From the NCBI GenBank assembly GCA_040375675.1, contig JBEIRY010000003.1:1-47138 (forward strand): DNA of 47,138 bases. The letters are read 5' to 3'. The position numbers and the translations under genes were made by a program. Source of the DNA: CAIUSP01 sp040375675 (GTDB lineage: Bacteria; Actinomycetota; Thermoleophilia; Solirubrobacterales; 70-9). Under the pieces are notes generated by a model that saw nothing but the letters and a program-made list of their open reading frames with translations, was not told the origin of the DNA and ran no database searches. Positions 29,471-36,937 of the stretch are shown here, piece by piece. Within the stretch, counting starts at the first letter, position 1; each line of letters starts with the position of its first letter.

Positions 29471-30913
29471 ATGGCCGAGCCCCGCAGAAAACCAGACCCG
29501 AAGAAAAGACGACGAGCGTCGTCGAAGAAGTCACGTTCCTCCGTACCCAAGAAGGGCACGAAACGCCCGGCAAGGAGGCCTACGGCGCGCCGCAAACCAG
29601 CGCCTCGAAAGGCAGGGTCTCGAAAACCCGCGCGTCGGCGCAAGCCGAAGAGCTGGCTGGATCGTGCGCGACTCTGGATGGCAGCGACTACCAAAGACCT
29701 GCGCAACCCGAGCCGAAGGCAAATCGAGTTCGGCGGCCTGATCCTGCTCGTGTTGGTCCTCGGGATTACCGGGATCGTCCTGCGCGCGACCAGAGAAAGC
29801 GGTACCAAGGTGATCGCGCTCGAGAAGATCGGTCACTTCGACGAGCCGGTCGGGATCGTCCAACCTCCCGGGAGAAGCCAGTTGGTGGTGGTCGAAAAGG
29901 CCGGTGAGCTGCGCGTGATCGATGACGGCGTGTCGCTGGCGCAGCCGATGCTCGACATCAAGAAACTGGTCAAGACCTCGGGCAAGGGTGGCGAGCAGGG
30001 GATGCTCTCAGTTGCCTTTCCCGAGAACTTCAGCCAGAGCAAGCGCTACTACGTCTCCTTCACCGACCGTCACGACGATCTCCGCATATTCGAGTACAGG
30101 GTTCGGAACTCAGATGATCTGGTTACGAAGCCCGGCAGCGGCAGGGAGATCCTGACCGTCCCGCAGCCGACCACCAAACATCACTCGGGTCATCTCGAAT
30201 TCGGACCCGATGGATTCCTCTACATCGGCTCGGGCGACGGGGGTCCCTCGGGCGATCCCGGCAACGTCGCCCAGAACCCGGGGAGCCTGCTGGGCAAGTT
30301 GCTTCGAATAGATCCGTCAGAAACCACGGGCGTGAAGGGAAAGCGCAACTGGCTCCCCTATCGGGCGCCCAAAGGCAATCCGTTCGTCGGGGTTGCCGGA
30401 CGGGACGAGATCTATGCCTTCGGCTTCCGCAATCCATGGGCCTTCAGCTTCGATCGCTCGACCGGAGCACTGATAATCGGCGACGTCGGAAACTCGAATT
30501 TCGAAGAGGTCGACTACGTACCGGCGGGAGGAGGTCTGGGAGCGAACTTCGGCTGGTCGGCCTTCGAGGGCACTTCTGTCTTCAAGGGAGGAGTTCCCAG
30601 GTCTGAAACGGTCACTCCCGCTGTCGTATATCCGCATGGCCCCGCCTGCTCAGTGATCGGCGGCTATGTGGTGCGCGATCCACGCCTCTCGCGGGTTGCG
30701 GGGCCAGAGGTGGTCGGCTCGGTCGTCTTCGGGGACTTCTGCACCGGCAAGGTCTACGCCTTCGTTCCCAGGTTCGGCCCGGCCAAGAAGGTGCAGAGGC
30801 TCCGGTTCAGAATCAGGGGACTGGATGCCTTTGGCCAGGACCGCGCCGGAAGGATCTATCTGGTCTCACTCGAAGGCGGAATCTGGAGACTCACAGCCAA
30901 ACGAAAGGGCTGA
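29471..30913 (+). CDS. Membrane-anchored PQQ-dependent sugar dehydrogenase-like protein with a basic tail
   Basis: A 480-residue paralog of the preceding gene. Residues 1-65 are a Lys/Arg/Pro/Ser/Ala-rich cytoplasmic tail. A single transmembrane helix follows (FGGLILLVLVLGITGIVL, about 86-103), then an extracytoplasmic propeller (about 112-478). Family blocks are EPVGIVQPPGRSQLVVVEKAG, HHSGHLEFGPDGFLYIGSGDGG, IYAFGFRNPWAFSFD and CSVIGGYVVRD. The propeller half aligns with the upstream paralog along its length, so this is a tandem duplication in which one copy is a lipoprotein and the other an N-anchored protein with a histone-like tail. No clear Shine-Dalgarno is seen before the ATG. Confidence 0.82.
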   Translation: MAEPRRKPDPKKRRRASSKKSRSSVPKKGTKRPARRPTARRKPAPRKAGSRKPARRRKPKSWLDRARLWMAATTKDLRNPSRRQIEFGGLILLVLVLGITGIVLRATRESGTKVIALEKIGHFDEPVGIVQPPGRSQLVVVEKAGELRVIDDGVSLAQPMLDIKKLVKTSGKGGEQGMLSVAFPENFSQSKRYYVSFTDRHDDLRIFEYRVRNSDDLVTKPGSGREILTVPQPTTKHHSGHLEFGPDGFLYIGSGDGGPSGDPGNVAQNPGSLLGKLLRIDPSETTGVKGKRNWLPYRAPKGNPFVGVAGRDEIYAFGFRNPWAFSFDRSTGALIIGDVGNSNFEEVDYVPAGGGLGANFGWSAFEGTSVFKGGVPRSETVTPAVVYPHGPACSVIGGYVVRDPRLSRVAGPEVVGSVVFGDFCTGKVYAFVPRFGPAKKVQRLRFRIRGLDAFGQDRAGRIYLVSLEGGIWRLTAKRKG

Positions 30914-30925
30914 GCTCTCACCAGG

Positions 30926-31294
30926 TCAATCGGGCATCTCCGATTCCTCGTGAGCCTGCAGGACCTCTTCACCGCTCTCGCCGGTCCTGATCCTGACCGC
31001 GTCCTCTACCGGCAAAACGAAGACCTTGCCGTCCCCGACCTCTCCGGTCTGGGCGTGGGCGAGGATCGAGTCGACGACCGTCTTGACGTCGCCGTCGGAG
31101 ACGACGCACTCGATCTTCAACTTTGGGCGGACATTCACTTCCAGGGTAGAGCCCCGGTAGGTCTCCACCACTCCCTTCTGCCTGCCCGACCCCTTTACCT
31201 CGGTTATCGAAAGCGAGGGAAATCCTTTGTCGAGAAGGTCCGTCCTGATCGGCTCGAAGGACTCGTGTCTGATGAAAGCTTCGATCTTCTTCAT
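30926..31294 (-). CDS. Nitrogen regulatory protein PII (GlnB/GlnK family)
   Basis: A 122-residue PII signalling protein, which senses ATP/ADP and 2-oxoglutarate and controls ammonium uptake. Family motifs are KKIEAFIRHE at the start, the T-loop GSGRQKGVVETYRG, KLKIECVVSD, and the ATP-binding TGEVGDGKVFVLPVEDAVRIRTGE. In the T-loop the usual Y51 (in YRGxEY) is replaced: the sequence reads YRGSTLEVNV, so the classic uridylylation/adenylylation tyrosine is missing. It follows the ammonium transporter gene with 2 bases between stop and ATG. The close coupling implies the PII protein gates that transporter. Confidence 0.95.
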   Translation of the reverse strand: MKKIEAFIRHESFEPIRTDLLDKGFPSLSITEVKGSGRQKGVVETYRGSTLEVNVRPKLKIECVVSDGDVKTVVDSILAHAQTGEVGDGKVFVLPVEDAVRIRTGESGEEVLQAHEESEMPD

Positions 31295-31296
31295 CT

Positions 31297-32721
31297 TCAG
31301 GCCACCTTTCCGGTTATGTTGCTTGCCTTCGCAGGGGGCGGATCGGCGACCAACGCCACCGGGGTGCCCGCCACATGCGGAACATGATCACCCACCGGGT
31401 ACTCGGGCTGGGGTATGAACGCCTCGGGATATCCGTACATCCCGTGGGAGGAGATGTCGAGACCGCTCTCTTCCTCGCGCTCATCGACCCTGAGACCGAT
31501 CGTGCGCTTGATGATCCAGAAAGAGGCAAATGAGAGTGCGAACACGACCACGAAGGTCGCGGTCACCCCGACCGCCTGCACTCCCAGCTGTCCAAATCCC
31601 GCACTGACGGACTCGTCGCCGAAGATGCCGTACCAGACACCCGGGCTCGCGGTGTCGCCTACCAGGCGCGGCGAGGCAAACAGGCCGACCGCCAAGGTGC
31701 CCCAGATTCCTGCCAGACCGTGAGCGGAAAGCGCACCGACCGGATCGTCGAGACGCTTTTCGATCTGAAGCACGCCGACCACCACGACGATGCCGGCAAT
31801 GAATCCGATTATCGGAGCAGCCCAATACTCGACGTATCCGCAGCCAGCGGTGATTCCGACCAAGCCCGCGATTGCCCCGTTGCCGGCCATACCCACATCG
31901 ACCGTCCGGGTCAACAACCAACAGGTGAGTAGCGCGCCGAGCACACCGGCTGCCGCGCCGAGCTGGGTATTCAGCGCAACCTCGGCAAAGAAGACACCGT
32001 CGGTAACGAGCGCCGAGCCACCGTTGAAGCCGAACCAGCCGATCCAGAGCAGCATCACACCAAGCCCGACCAGCGGCATCGAGTGGCCGGGGATCGCCCT
32101 CGGCGATCCGTCAGGTCCGTACTTGCCTTTGCGCGAGCCGAGCAGCAGCAGAGCTGCAAAGGCCGCGGTGGCTCCGGTCAGATGCACCACCGAGGATCCT
32201 GCAAAGTCGAGAACCTCCTTGCCGCCGATATTGTCGAGCAGGCCGAAGCCGGACCAGACGCTGTGGGCTATCAGCGGGTAGATCAGAACCCCGAAGATCA
32301 CCGCGAAGATCGCATAAGGAGCGAATTTGATCCGCTCCAGCGTGGTGCCCCAGACGATCGCAAGTGACACCGCGCAGAAGGCGAGGCCGAAGAGGAAGCT
32401 GTTGGCAGCGACGCCATCGTTGGTCACTTCTCCGACTTGCTGTCCGAAGTGGAAGAAGAACCCTTGGTCGCCGAACACCACACCGCCGGATGCCGAGTTG
32501 ACCGCGTAACCGGCAACCCACCAGGCAAGGGTTACGACAGCGAAGTTGACAAAGATCTTTCCTACGCCTGTTCCGGCGTTCTTGCGGCGGGAGAAGCCGA
32601 TCTCCAAGAACATGAACCCGGCCTGCATCAGGAACACGAGGATGCAGGAGACGATGATCCAGAGGTTGTCGAGCTCTATGTCGAGATTCACTACCTGCTT
32701 GCCCACCTCGCCTGATGTCAT
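31297..32721 (-). CDS. amt: Ammonium transporter (Amt)
   Basis: A 474-residue ammonium channel with about 11 membrane helices. The family signature DFAGSSVVHLTGATAAFAALLLLG contains the first pore His; the second His is in GFNGGSA-to-AHGLAGIWGT-type segments (SAHGLAGIWGTLAVGLFA). The C-terminal cytoplasmic tail ends with a Pro/Ala-rich piece. The start was set at ATG 32721, where GAGGAG lies 7 bases upstream; upstream in-frame codons encode unrelated Arg-rich sequence. It forms an operon with the PII gene. No GlnR-type box was recognised in the 254-base upstream gap, which it shares with the divergent aldehyde dehydrogenase gene. Confidence 0.95.
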   Translation of the reverse strand: MTSGEVGKQVVNLDIELDNLWIIVSCILVFLMQAGFMFLEIGFSRRKNAGTGVGKIFVNFAVVTLAWWVAGYAVNSASGGVVFGDQGFFFHFGQQVGEVTNDGVAANSFLFGLAFCAVSLAIVWGTTLERIKFAPYAIFAVIFGVLIYPLIAHSVWSGFGLLDNIGGKEVLDFAGSSVVHLTGATAAFAALLLLGSRKGKYGPDGSPRAIPGHSMPLVGLGVMLLWIGWFGFNGGSALVTDGVFFAEVALNTQLGAAAGVLGALLTCWLLTRTVDVGMAGNGAIAGLVGITAGCGYVEYWAAPIIGFIAGIVVVVGVLQIEKRLDDPVGALSAHGLAGIWGTLAVGLFASPRLVGDTASPGVWYGIFGDESVSAGFGQLGVQAVGVTATFVVVFALSFASFWIIKRTIGLRVDEREEESGLDISSHGMYGYPEAFIPQPEYPVGDHVPHVAGTPVALVADPPPAKASNITGKVA

Positions 32722-32975
32722 GCTCGAACTCCTCTCCGCGACACCGTGCCAGCGCCGCAATTACTTGATTGACCGATCGCACGCTATGGGCAGCTCATGC
32801 CTGTCGATATGGACGCATGTAGGAAATACGGCCAACCCGATTGTCCGAAGTGAGAGCGCGCCTGAGAACAGGAGTCCGAAGGTGACCATGACCACACATA
32901 GACGGCCCGGCGCGATATCGTCAAAGCTCTGAGAGGGTCCATTCGGGCCTTCCGGCACCAACGAGAGGAGAGGCC

Positions 32976-34559
32976 TTGAATACCTCAGCCACCGACGCAA
33001 CCGCCGAAGTCGTCTCGAACGAGGAAGCCGCCGGCGCGAACGGCTCCCCGGCAAGCCAGATCGAGGTCCACAAGCCCACCGACGGATCTCTGATCGGCAG
33101 CGTCCCTCTCGACGGCAAGACAGAGGTGCAAAAAGCAGTCGCTCGGGTACGAGCAAATCAGTCTGCCTGGGAGGCGCTCGGCATCAAGGGGCGGCGCAGG
33201 TATCTCTACGAGTTGCGCGACTGGCTGCTCGACCACGAGGATGAGATCGCCGATCTGATGCAGGCCGAGACCGGAAAGGTCAGAGCCGAAGCCGCAAGTG
33301 AAACTGGCTATCTCACAGACCTGATCAACTTCTACGGCAAGAAGGCGAAGAAGTTCATCGGAGAGGACAAGGTCTCCGCTCACTCCCCGCTGATGACTGT
33401 GAAGAAGCTGAGGGTGCAGTATCGGCCGTTCGAGGTGGTGGGAGTGATCAGCCCCTGGAACTTCCCGCTGATCCTCTCTCTCGGTGACGCGATACCGGCA
33501 CTGCTTGCCGGTTGCGCCGTGGTGATCAAGCCGTCTGAACTCACCCCGCTCGCCCTGCAGCGAATACTGAAAGCCTGGAAGGAAGAAATCGGCGCACCCG
33601 ATGTATTCGAGGTCGTGAATGGTATGGGCGAGACAGGCTCGGCTCTGGTCGACGAAGTCGACTTCGTCCAGTTCACCGGCTCTGACCGGACCGGCAAGAA
33701 GGTGATGGCTCAGGCCGCAGAGAGGCTGACCCCGGTGTCACTGGAGCTCGGTGGAAACGACGCGATGATCGTGCTCGAATCAGCCAAGCTCGACCGAGCG
33801 GTCAACGCTGCTGCGTGGGGGTCCTTTCTCAACACCGGCCAGGTCTGCATGTCGGTCGAGCGGATCTACGTTGCGGATGCCCTCTACGACGAGTTCGTCG
33901 AGAAGCTGGCGAAGGAGGTAAACGAGCTCAAGCAGGGTGTGGACAGCGCCGAGTACGGAGCGGACGTCGGCGCCATGACCTTTGCCCCCCAGATCGACAT
34001 ATGCACCGAACACATCCGGGACGCCAAGGAGAAGGGCGCAAGGGTCCTCGCAGGCGGAGAGGGTCGCGAAAACCGGGACGGACAGTGGCTCGCACCGACG
34101 GTGATTGCCGATGCCTCACCCGAAATGGAGGTGATCAAGGAGGAATCCTTCGGACCCGTAGTCGCTGTGATGAAGGTTCGCGACGCCGACGAAGCGGTAG
34201 AGCATGCCAACGCGAGCCGTCATGGACTGACCGGTTACGTGTTCGGAAAACCCGCCGAGGCCGAAGCCGTCGCCCGGCGCCTCGAGGTAGGCGCAGCATG
34301 TGTGAACGATGTGCTGATCAACTTCTTGAACCCCGCCGTGCCGATGGGCGGATGGAAAGACAGCGGGATCGGATTCCGGCATGGCGAATACGGAATCAAG
34401 AAGTTCGTCCGCCCGGAGTCACTGATAATCAACCGGTTCGGTCAGGGACCCGACCGGGATCCGTTCTTCTTCCCCTACACGAAGCAGCGCCGGGCGCTGA
34501 TCGAGAAGACCTTCCGCTTCTTCGGCGCGCGCGACTGGCGTCGCAAACTCGACAGGTAA
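32976..34559 (+). CDS. NAD(P)-dependent aldehyde dehydrogenase
   Basis: A 527-residue aldehyde dehydrogenase, slightly longer than the usual 480-500. The active-site Cys is in NTGQVCMSVERIYV, the general-base Glu in SLELGGNDA, and the cofactor block is ISPWNFPLILSLGDAIPALLAGC. The C-terminal GWKDSGIGFRHGEYGIKKFV is typical. The pattern fits the succinate-semialdehyde / aromatic aldehyde group, but the substrate is not decided. The first about 25 residues (TSATDATAEVVSNEEA) are a polar extension. The TTG at 32976 is chosen because AGGAG lies 5 bases upstream and it lies just before the conserved fold. Confidence 0.93.
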   Translation: MNTSATDATAEVVSNEEAAGANGSPASQIEVHKPTDGSLIGSVPLDGKTEVQKAVARVRANQSAWEALGIKGRRRYLYELRDWLLDHEDEIADLMQAETGKVRAEAASETGYLTDLINFYGKKAKKFIGEDKVSAHSPLMTVKKLRVQYRPFEVVGVISPWNFPLILSLGDAIPALLAGCAVVIKPSELTPLALQRILKAWKEEIGAPDVFEVVNGMGETGSALVDEVDFVQFTGSDRTGKKVMAQAAERLTPVSLELGGNDAMIVLESAKLDRAVNAAAWGSFLNTGQVCMSVERIYVADALYDEFVEKLAKEVNELKQGVDSAEYGADVGAMTFAPQIDICTEHIRDAKEKGARVLAGGEGRENRDGQWLAPTVIADASPEMEVIKEESFGPVVAVMKVRDADEAVEHANASRHGLTGYVFGKPAEAEAVARRLEVGAACVNDVLINFLNPAVPMGGWKDSGIGFRHGEYGIKKFVRPESLIINRFGQGPDRDPFFFPYTKQRRALIEKTFRFFGARDWRRKLDR

Positions 34560-34582
34560 GCGGCTTCTTCTTCAGTTGAGAT

Positions 34583-36901
34583 TCAGGAGGCTGCGCTCTC
34601 GCGCACGATCTTTGCTGCCTCGACCATGTTGCGGAGCGCCTCTTCGGTCTCCGGCCAAGCTCTGGTCTTGAGTCCGCAGTCCGGGTTCACCCACACCTGA
34701 TCCGGGGTGAGGACCTTGGCCGCAGCCTCGAGCAGCTCGGACATCTCCTCGACCGAAGGGACTCGAGGTGAGTGGATGTCGTAGACGCCCGGGCCGATCT
34801 CCTGTGCGTAGCCCTGCTTCTCCCAGTCTCCGAGTAGTTCCATCCGAGAGCGGGCAGCCTCGATCAGCAAGACATCGGCATCCATCGCCTGAATGTGATC
34901 CATGATGTCGCCGAAGTCGGAGTAACACATATGGGTCTGGATCTGGATCGCATCCTCTACTCCAGAGGTGGATATACGGAAGCACTCGACAGCCCAGTCG
35001 AGGTACTCGGCCCAGTTCTCTGCGCGCAGTGGAAGGCCCTCGCGGATTGCGGGCTCATCGACCTGCACGATCCCCGCCCCTGCTGCGACCAGATCGTGTA
35101 CCTCGTCGCGAACGGCAAGGGCAAGTTGTTTGCAGGTCTCAGAGCGAGGCTGATCGTCGCGAACGAACGACCACTGGAGCATCGTGACCGGGCCGGTGAG
35201 CATCCCCTTGACCGGAAGCTCGGTGAGCGACTGCGCATAGAGATGCCAATCGACGGTCATAGGCGAGGGTCGGCTGACGTCACCGAAGATGATCGGGGGG
35301 CGCACACACCTCGATCCGTAGGACTGCACCCAAGCGTTCTGGGTGAATGCGTATCCCATCATCTGCTCACCGAAGTACTGGACCATGTCGTTTCGCTCGG
35401 GCTCTCCGTGGACCAGGACATCTAGTCCGACCTCTTCCTGGAAAGAGATGACCTTCTGGATCTCGGACTCCATCCGCTCCTTGTATGCAGCAAAGTCGAT
35501 CTTGCCCTCTCGCAACTCAGCTCTGGCAGTGCGGATTTCGGTGGTCTGCGGGTATGAGCCGATGGTGGTCGAGGGGTAGAGCGGCAGCCCGAGACGCTCA
35601 CGCTGCGCCTTCTGGCGCTCGGTGAACTCGCTGTCCCGGCGTGCATCTGCCTCGGTCAGCGCCTCGACTCGAGAGCGGACCTCGGGATTACGCGTCCTGT
35701 GGGAGTTGCGACGACTGTCGAGGGCGCGATCGTTGGCGTCTAGCTCGTCAGCGATCGCTTCGCGGCCGTCAGCCAGCCCCTTGGCAAGCGTCGCTACCTC
35801 GCCAACCTTCTGAACCGCAAATGACATCCAGGAGCGGAGTTCGTCATCGAGATCATCGTCGCCACCGGTCGGCTCGGCGTCGAGATCCATCGGGGAATGC
35901 AGCAGCGAGCAGGAAGTCGAGACGACCAGCTGACCGACCCGGTCCGCGAGGCCAGCCACGAGATCGAGGCTGTGTTCGAGGTCGCAGATCCAGACATTCC
36001 GCCCATCGACGATCCCTGCGAAGAGCCACTTGTCCTCCAGTCCCCCCTGATCTGCGATCAGCTCCACGTTGTGCCGACCCCTGTGGAGATCCAGGCCGAT
36101 TCCATCTACCGGCAGGTCGCGCAGAACGCCGTACGCATCTCCGACGTGATCGAAATAGGTCTTGACCAGGATCCGGGGGCGCTCGTGGACCTTGGCCAGC
36201 TCTTCGTAGGCCAGACGCAGAGCGTCGAGTTCCTTCTCGGTCCGATCCTCGACGAAACAGGGCTCGTCGAGCTGTACCCAGGTCGCACCCTGCTCGGCGA
36301 GCTTCTCCAGCGCCTCGCCGTAGACCTCGACCAGACCCTCGATCAAATCGAGTGGGTCGAAATCATCAGACACACCATCGGCGGGCTTCGAGAGCAAGAG
36401 GAGGCTGACCGGGCCGATCAAGACGGGCACGGTGTCGATGCCGAGCTCCGACATAGCCTCGGCGTGCTCGTCGAAGGGCTTGGTGGAGGAAAGTGAGAAC
36501 TCCGTCGCCGGGCCGAGCTCGGGAACGATGTAGTGATAGTTGGTGTCGAACCACTTGGTCATCTCCATTGCGGTGACATCGACGCCGTCGGCCTGCCTGC
36601 CTCGGGCCATCGCGAAGTAGTCGGTGAGACTCACATCGCCGCCTTTGAAGCCATAGCGCTCGGGGATTGCGCCGACGAGAGCGATCGTGTCGAGTACCTG
36701 GTCGTAGAAGGAAAAATCGTTCGACGGGATCAGGTCGATGCCGGCATCGCTCATCCGCTTCCAGTTGGCGATGCGGATCTCACGAGCGGTCTTTTGCAGA
36801 TCGGCCTCGGTGCTCTCACCGCGCCAGAAAGACTCGGTTGCGAACTTGAGTTCACGAGCTGGACCTATTCGCGGGAATCCTGAAACGTTCGAAAGTGCCA
36901 T
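34583..36901 (-). CDS. metE: Cobalamin-independent methionine synthase
   Basis: A 772-residue 5-methyltetrahydropteroyltriglutamate-homocysteine methyltransferase, full length. It makes methionine in the cytosol without B12. The N-terminal domain starts with SGFPRIGPARELK. The zinc site in the C-terminal domain is intact: H and C in QTHMCYSDFGDIMD, the Glu in LLIEAARSRMELL, and the Cys in VNPDCGLKTRAW. The C-terminal half also has TTIGSYPQT and GEPERNDMVQYFGE, both diagnostic. Only 36 bases separate it from the next gene upstream (36938), so there is no room for a long riboswitch. TAAGGT 10 bases before the ATG is a candidate -10. Confidence 0.97.
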   Translation of the reverse strand: MALSNVSGFPRIGPARELKFATESFWRGESTEADLQKTAREIRIANWKRMSDAGIDLIPSNDFSFYDQVLDTIALVGAIPERYGFKGGDVSLTDYFAMARGRQADGVDVTAMEMTKWFDTNYHYIVPELGPATEFSLSSTKPFDEHAEAMSELGIDTVPVLIGPVSLLLLSKPADGVSDDFDPLDLIEGLVEVYGEALEKLAEQGATWVQLDEPCFVEDRTEKELDALRLAYEELAKVHERPRILVKTYFDHVGDAYGVLRDLPVDGIGLDLHRGRHNVELIADQGGLEDKWLFAGIVDGRNVWICDLEHSLDLVAGLADRVGQLVVSTSCSLLHSPMDLDAEPTGGDDDLDDELRSWMSFAVQKVGEVATLAKGLADGREAIADELDANDRALDSRRNSHRTRNPEVRSRVEALTEADARRDSEFTERQKAQRERLGLPLYPSTTIGSYPQTTEIRTARAELREGKIDFAAYKERMESEIQKVISFQEEVGLDVLVHGEPERNDMVQYFGEQMMGYAFTQNAWVQSYGSRCVRPPIIFGDVSRPSPMTVDWHLYAQSLTELPVKGMLTGPVTMLQWSFVRDDQPRSETCKQLALAVRDEVHDLVAAGAGIVQVDEPAIREGLPLRAENWAEYLDWAVECFRISTSGVEDAIQIQTHMCYSDFGDIMDHIQAMDADVLLIEAARSRMELLGDWEKQGYAQEIGPGVYDIHSPRVPSVEEMSELLEAAAKVLTPDQVWVNPDCGLKTRAWPETEEALRNMVEAAKIVRESAAS

Positions 36902-36937
36902 ACGGCGACTGACCTTAGCGAGTGTTCGTCAAAGACC

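Noticed and set aside
32722..32975. GlnR or TetR operator before amt and the aldehyde dehydrogenase gene
   Set aside because: A TTGACCGATCG half-site near 32769 lacks the matching arm, and no GTNAC-N6-GAAAC pattern was recognised. The gap otherwise shows no gene.
36902..36937. Cobalamin or SAM riboswitch before metE
   Set aside because: Only 36 bases separate metE from the next gene; there is no room for such a structure unless it lies inside the neighbouring coding region.
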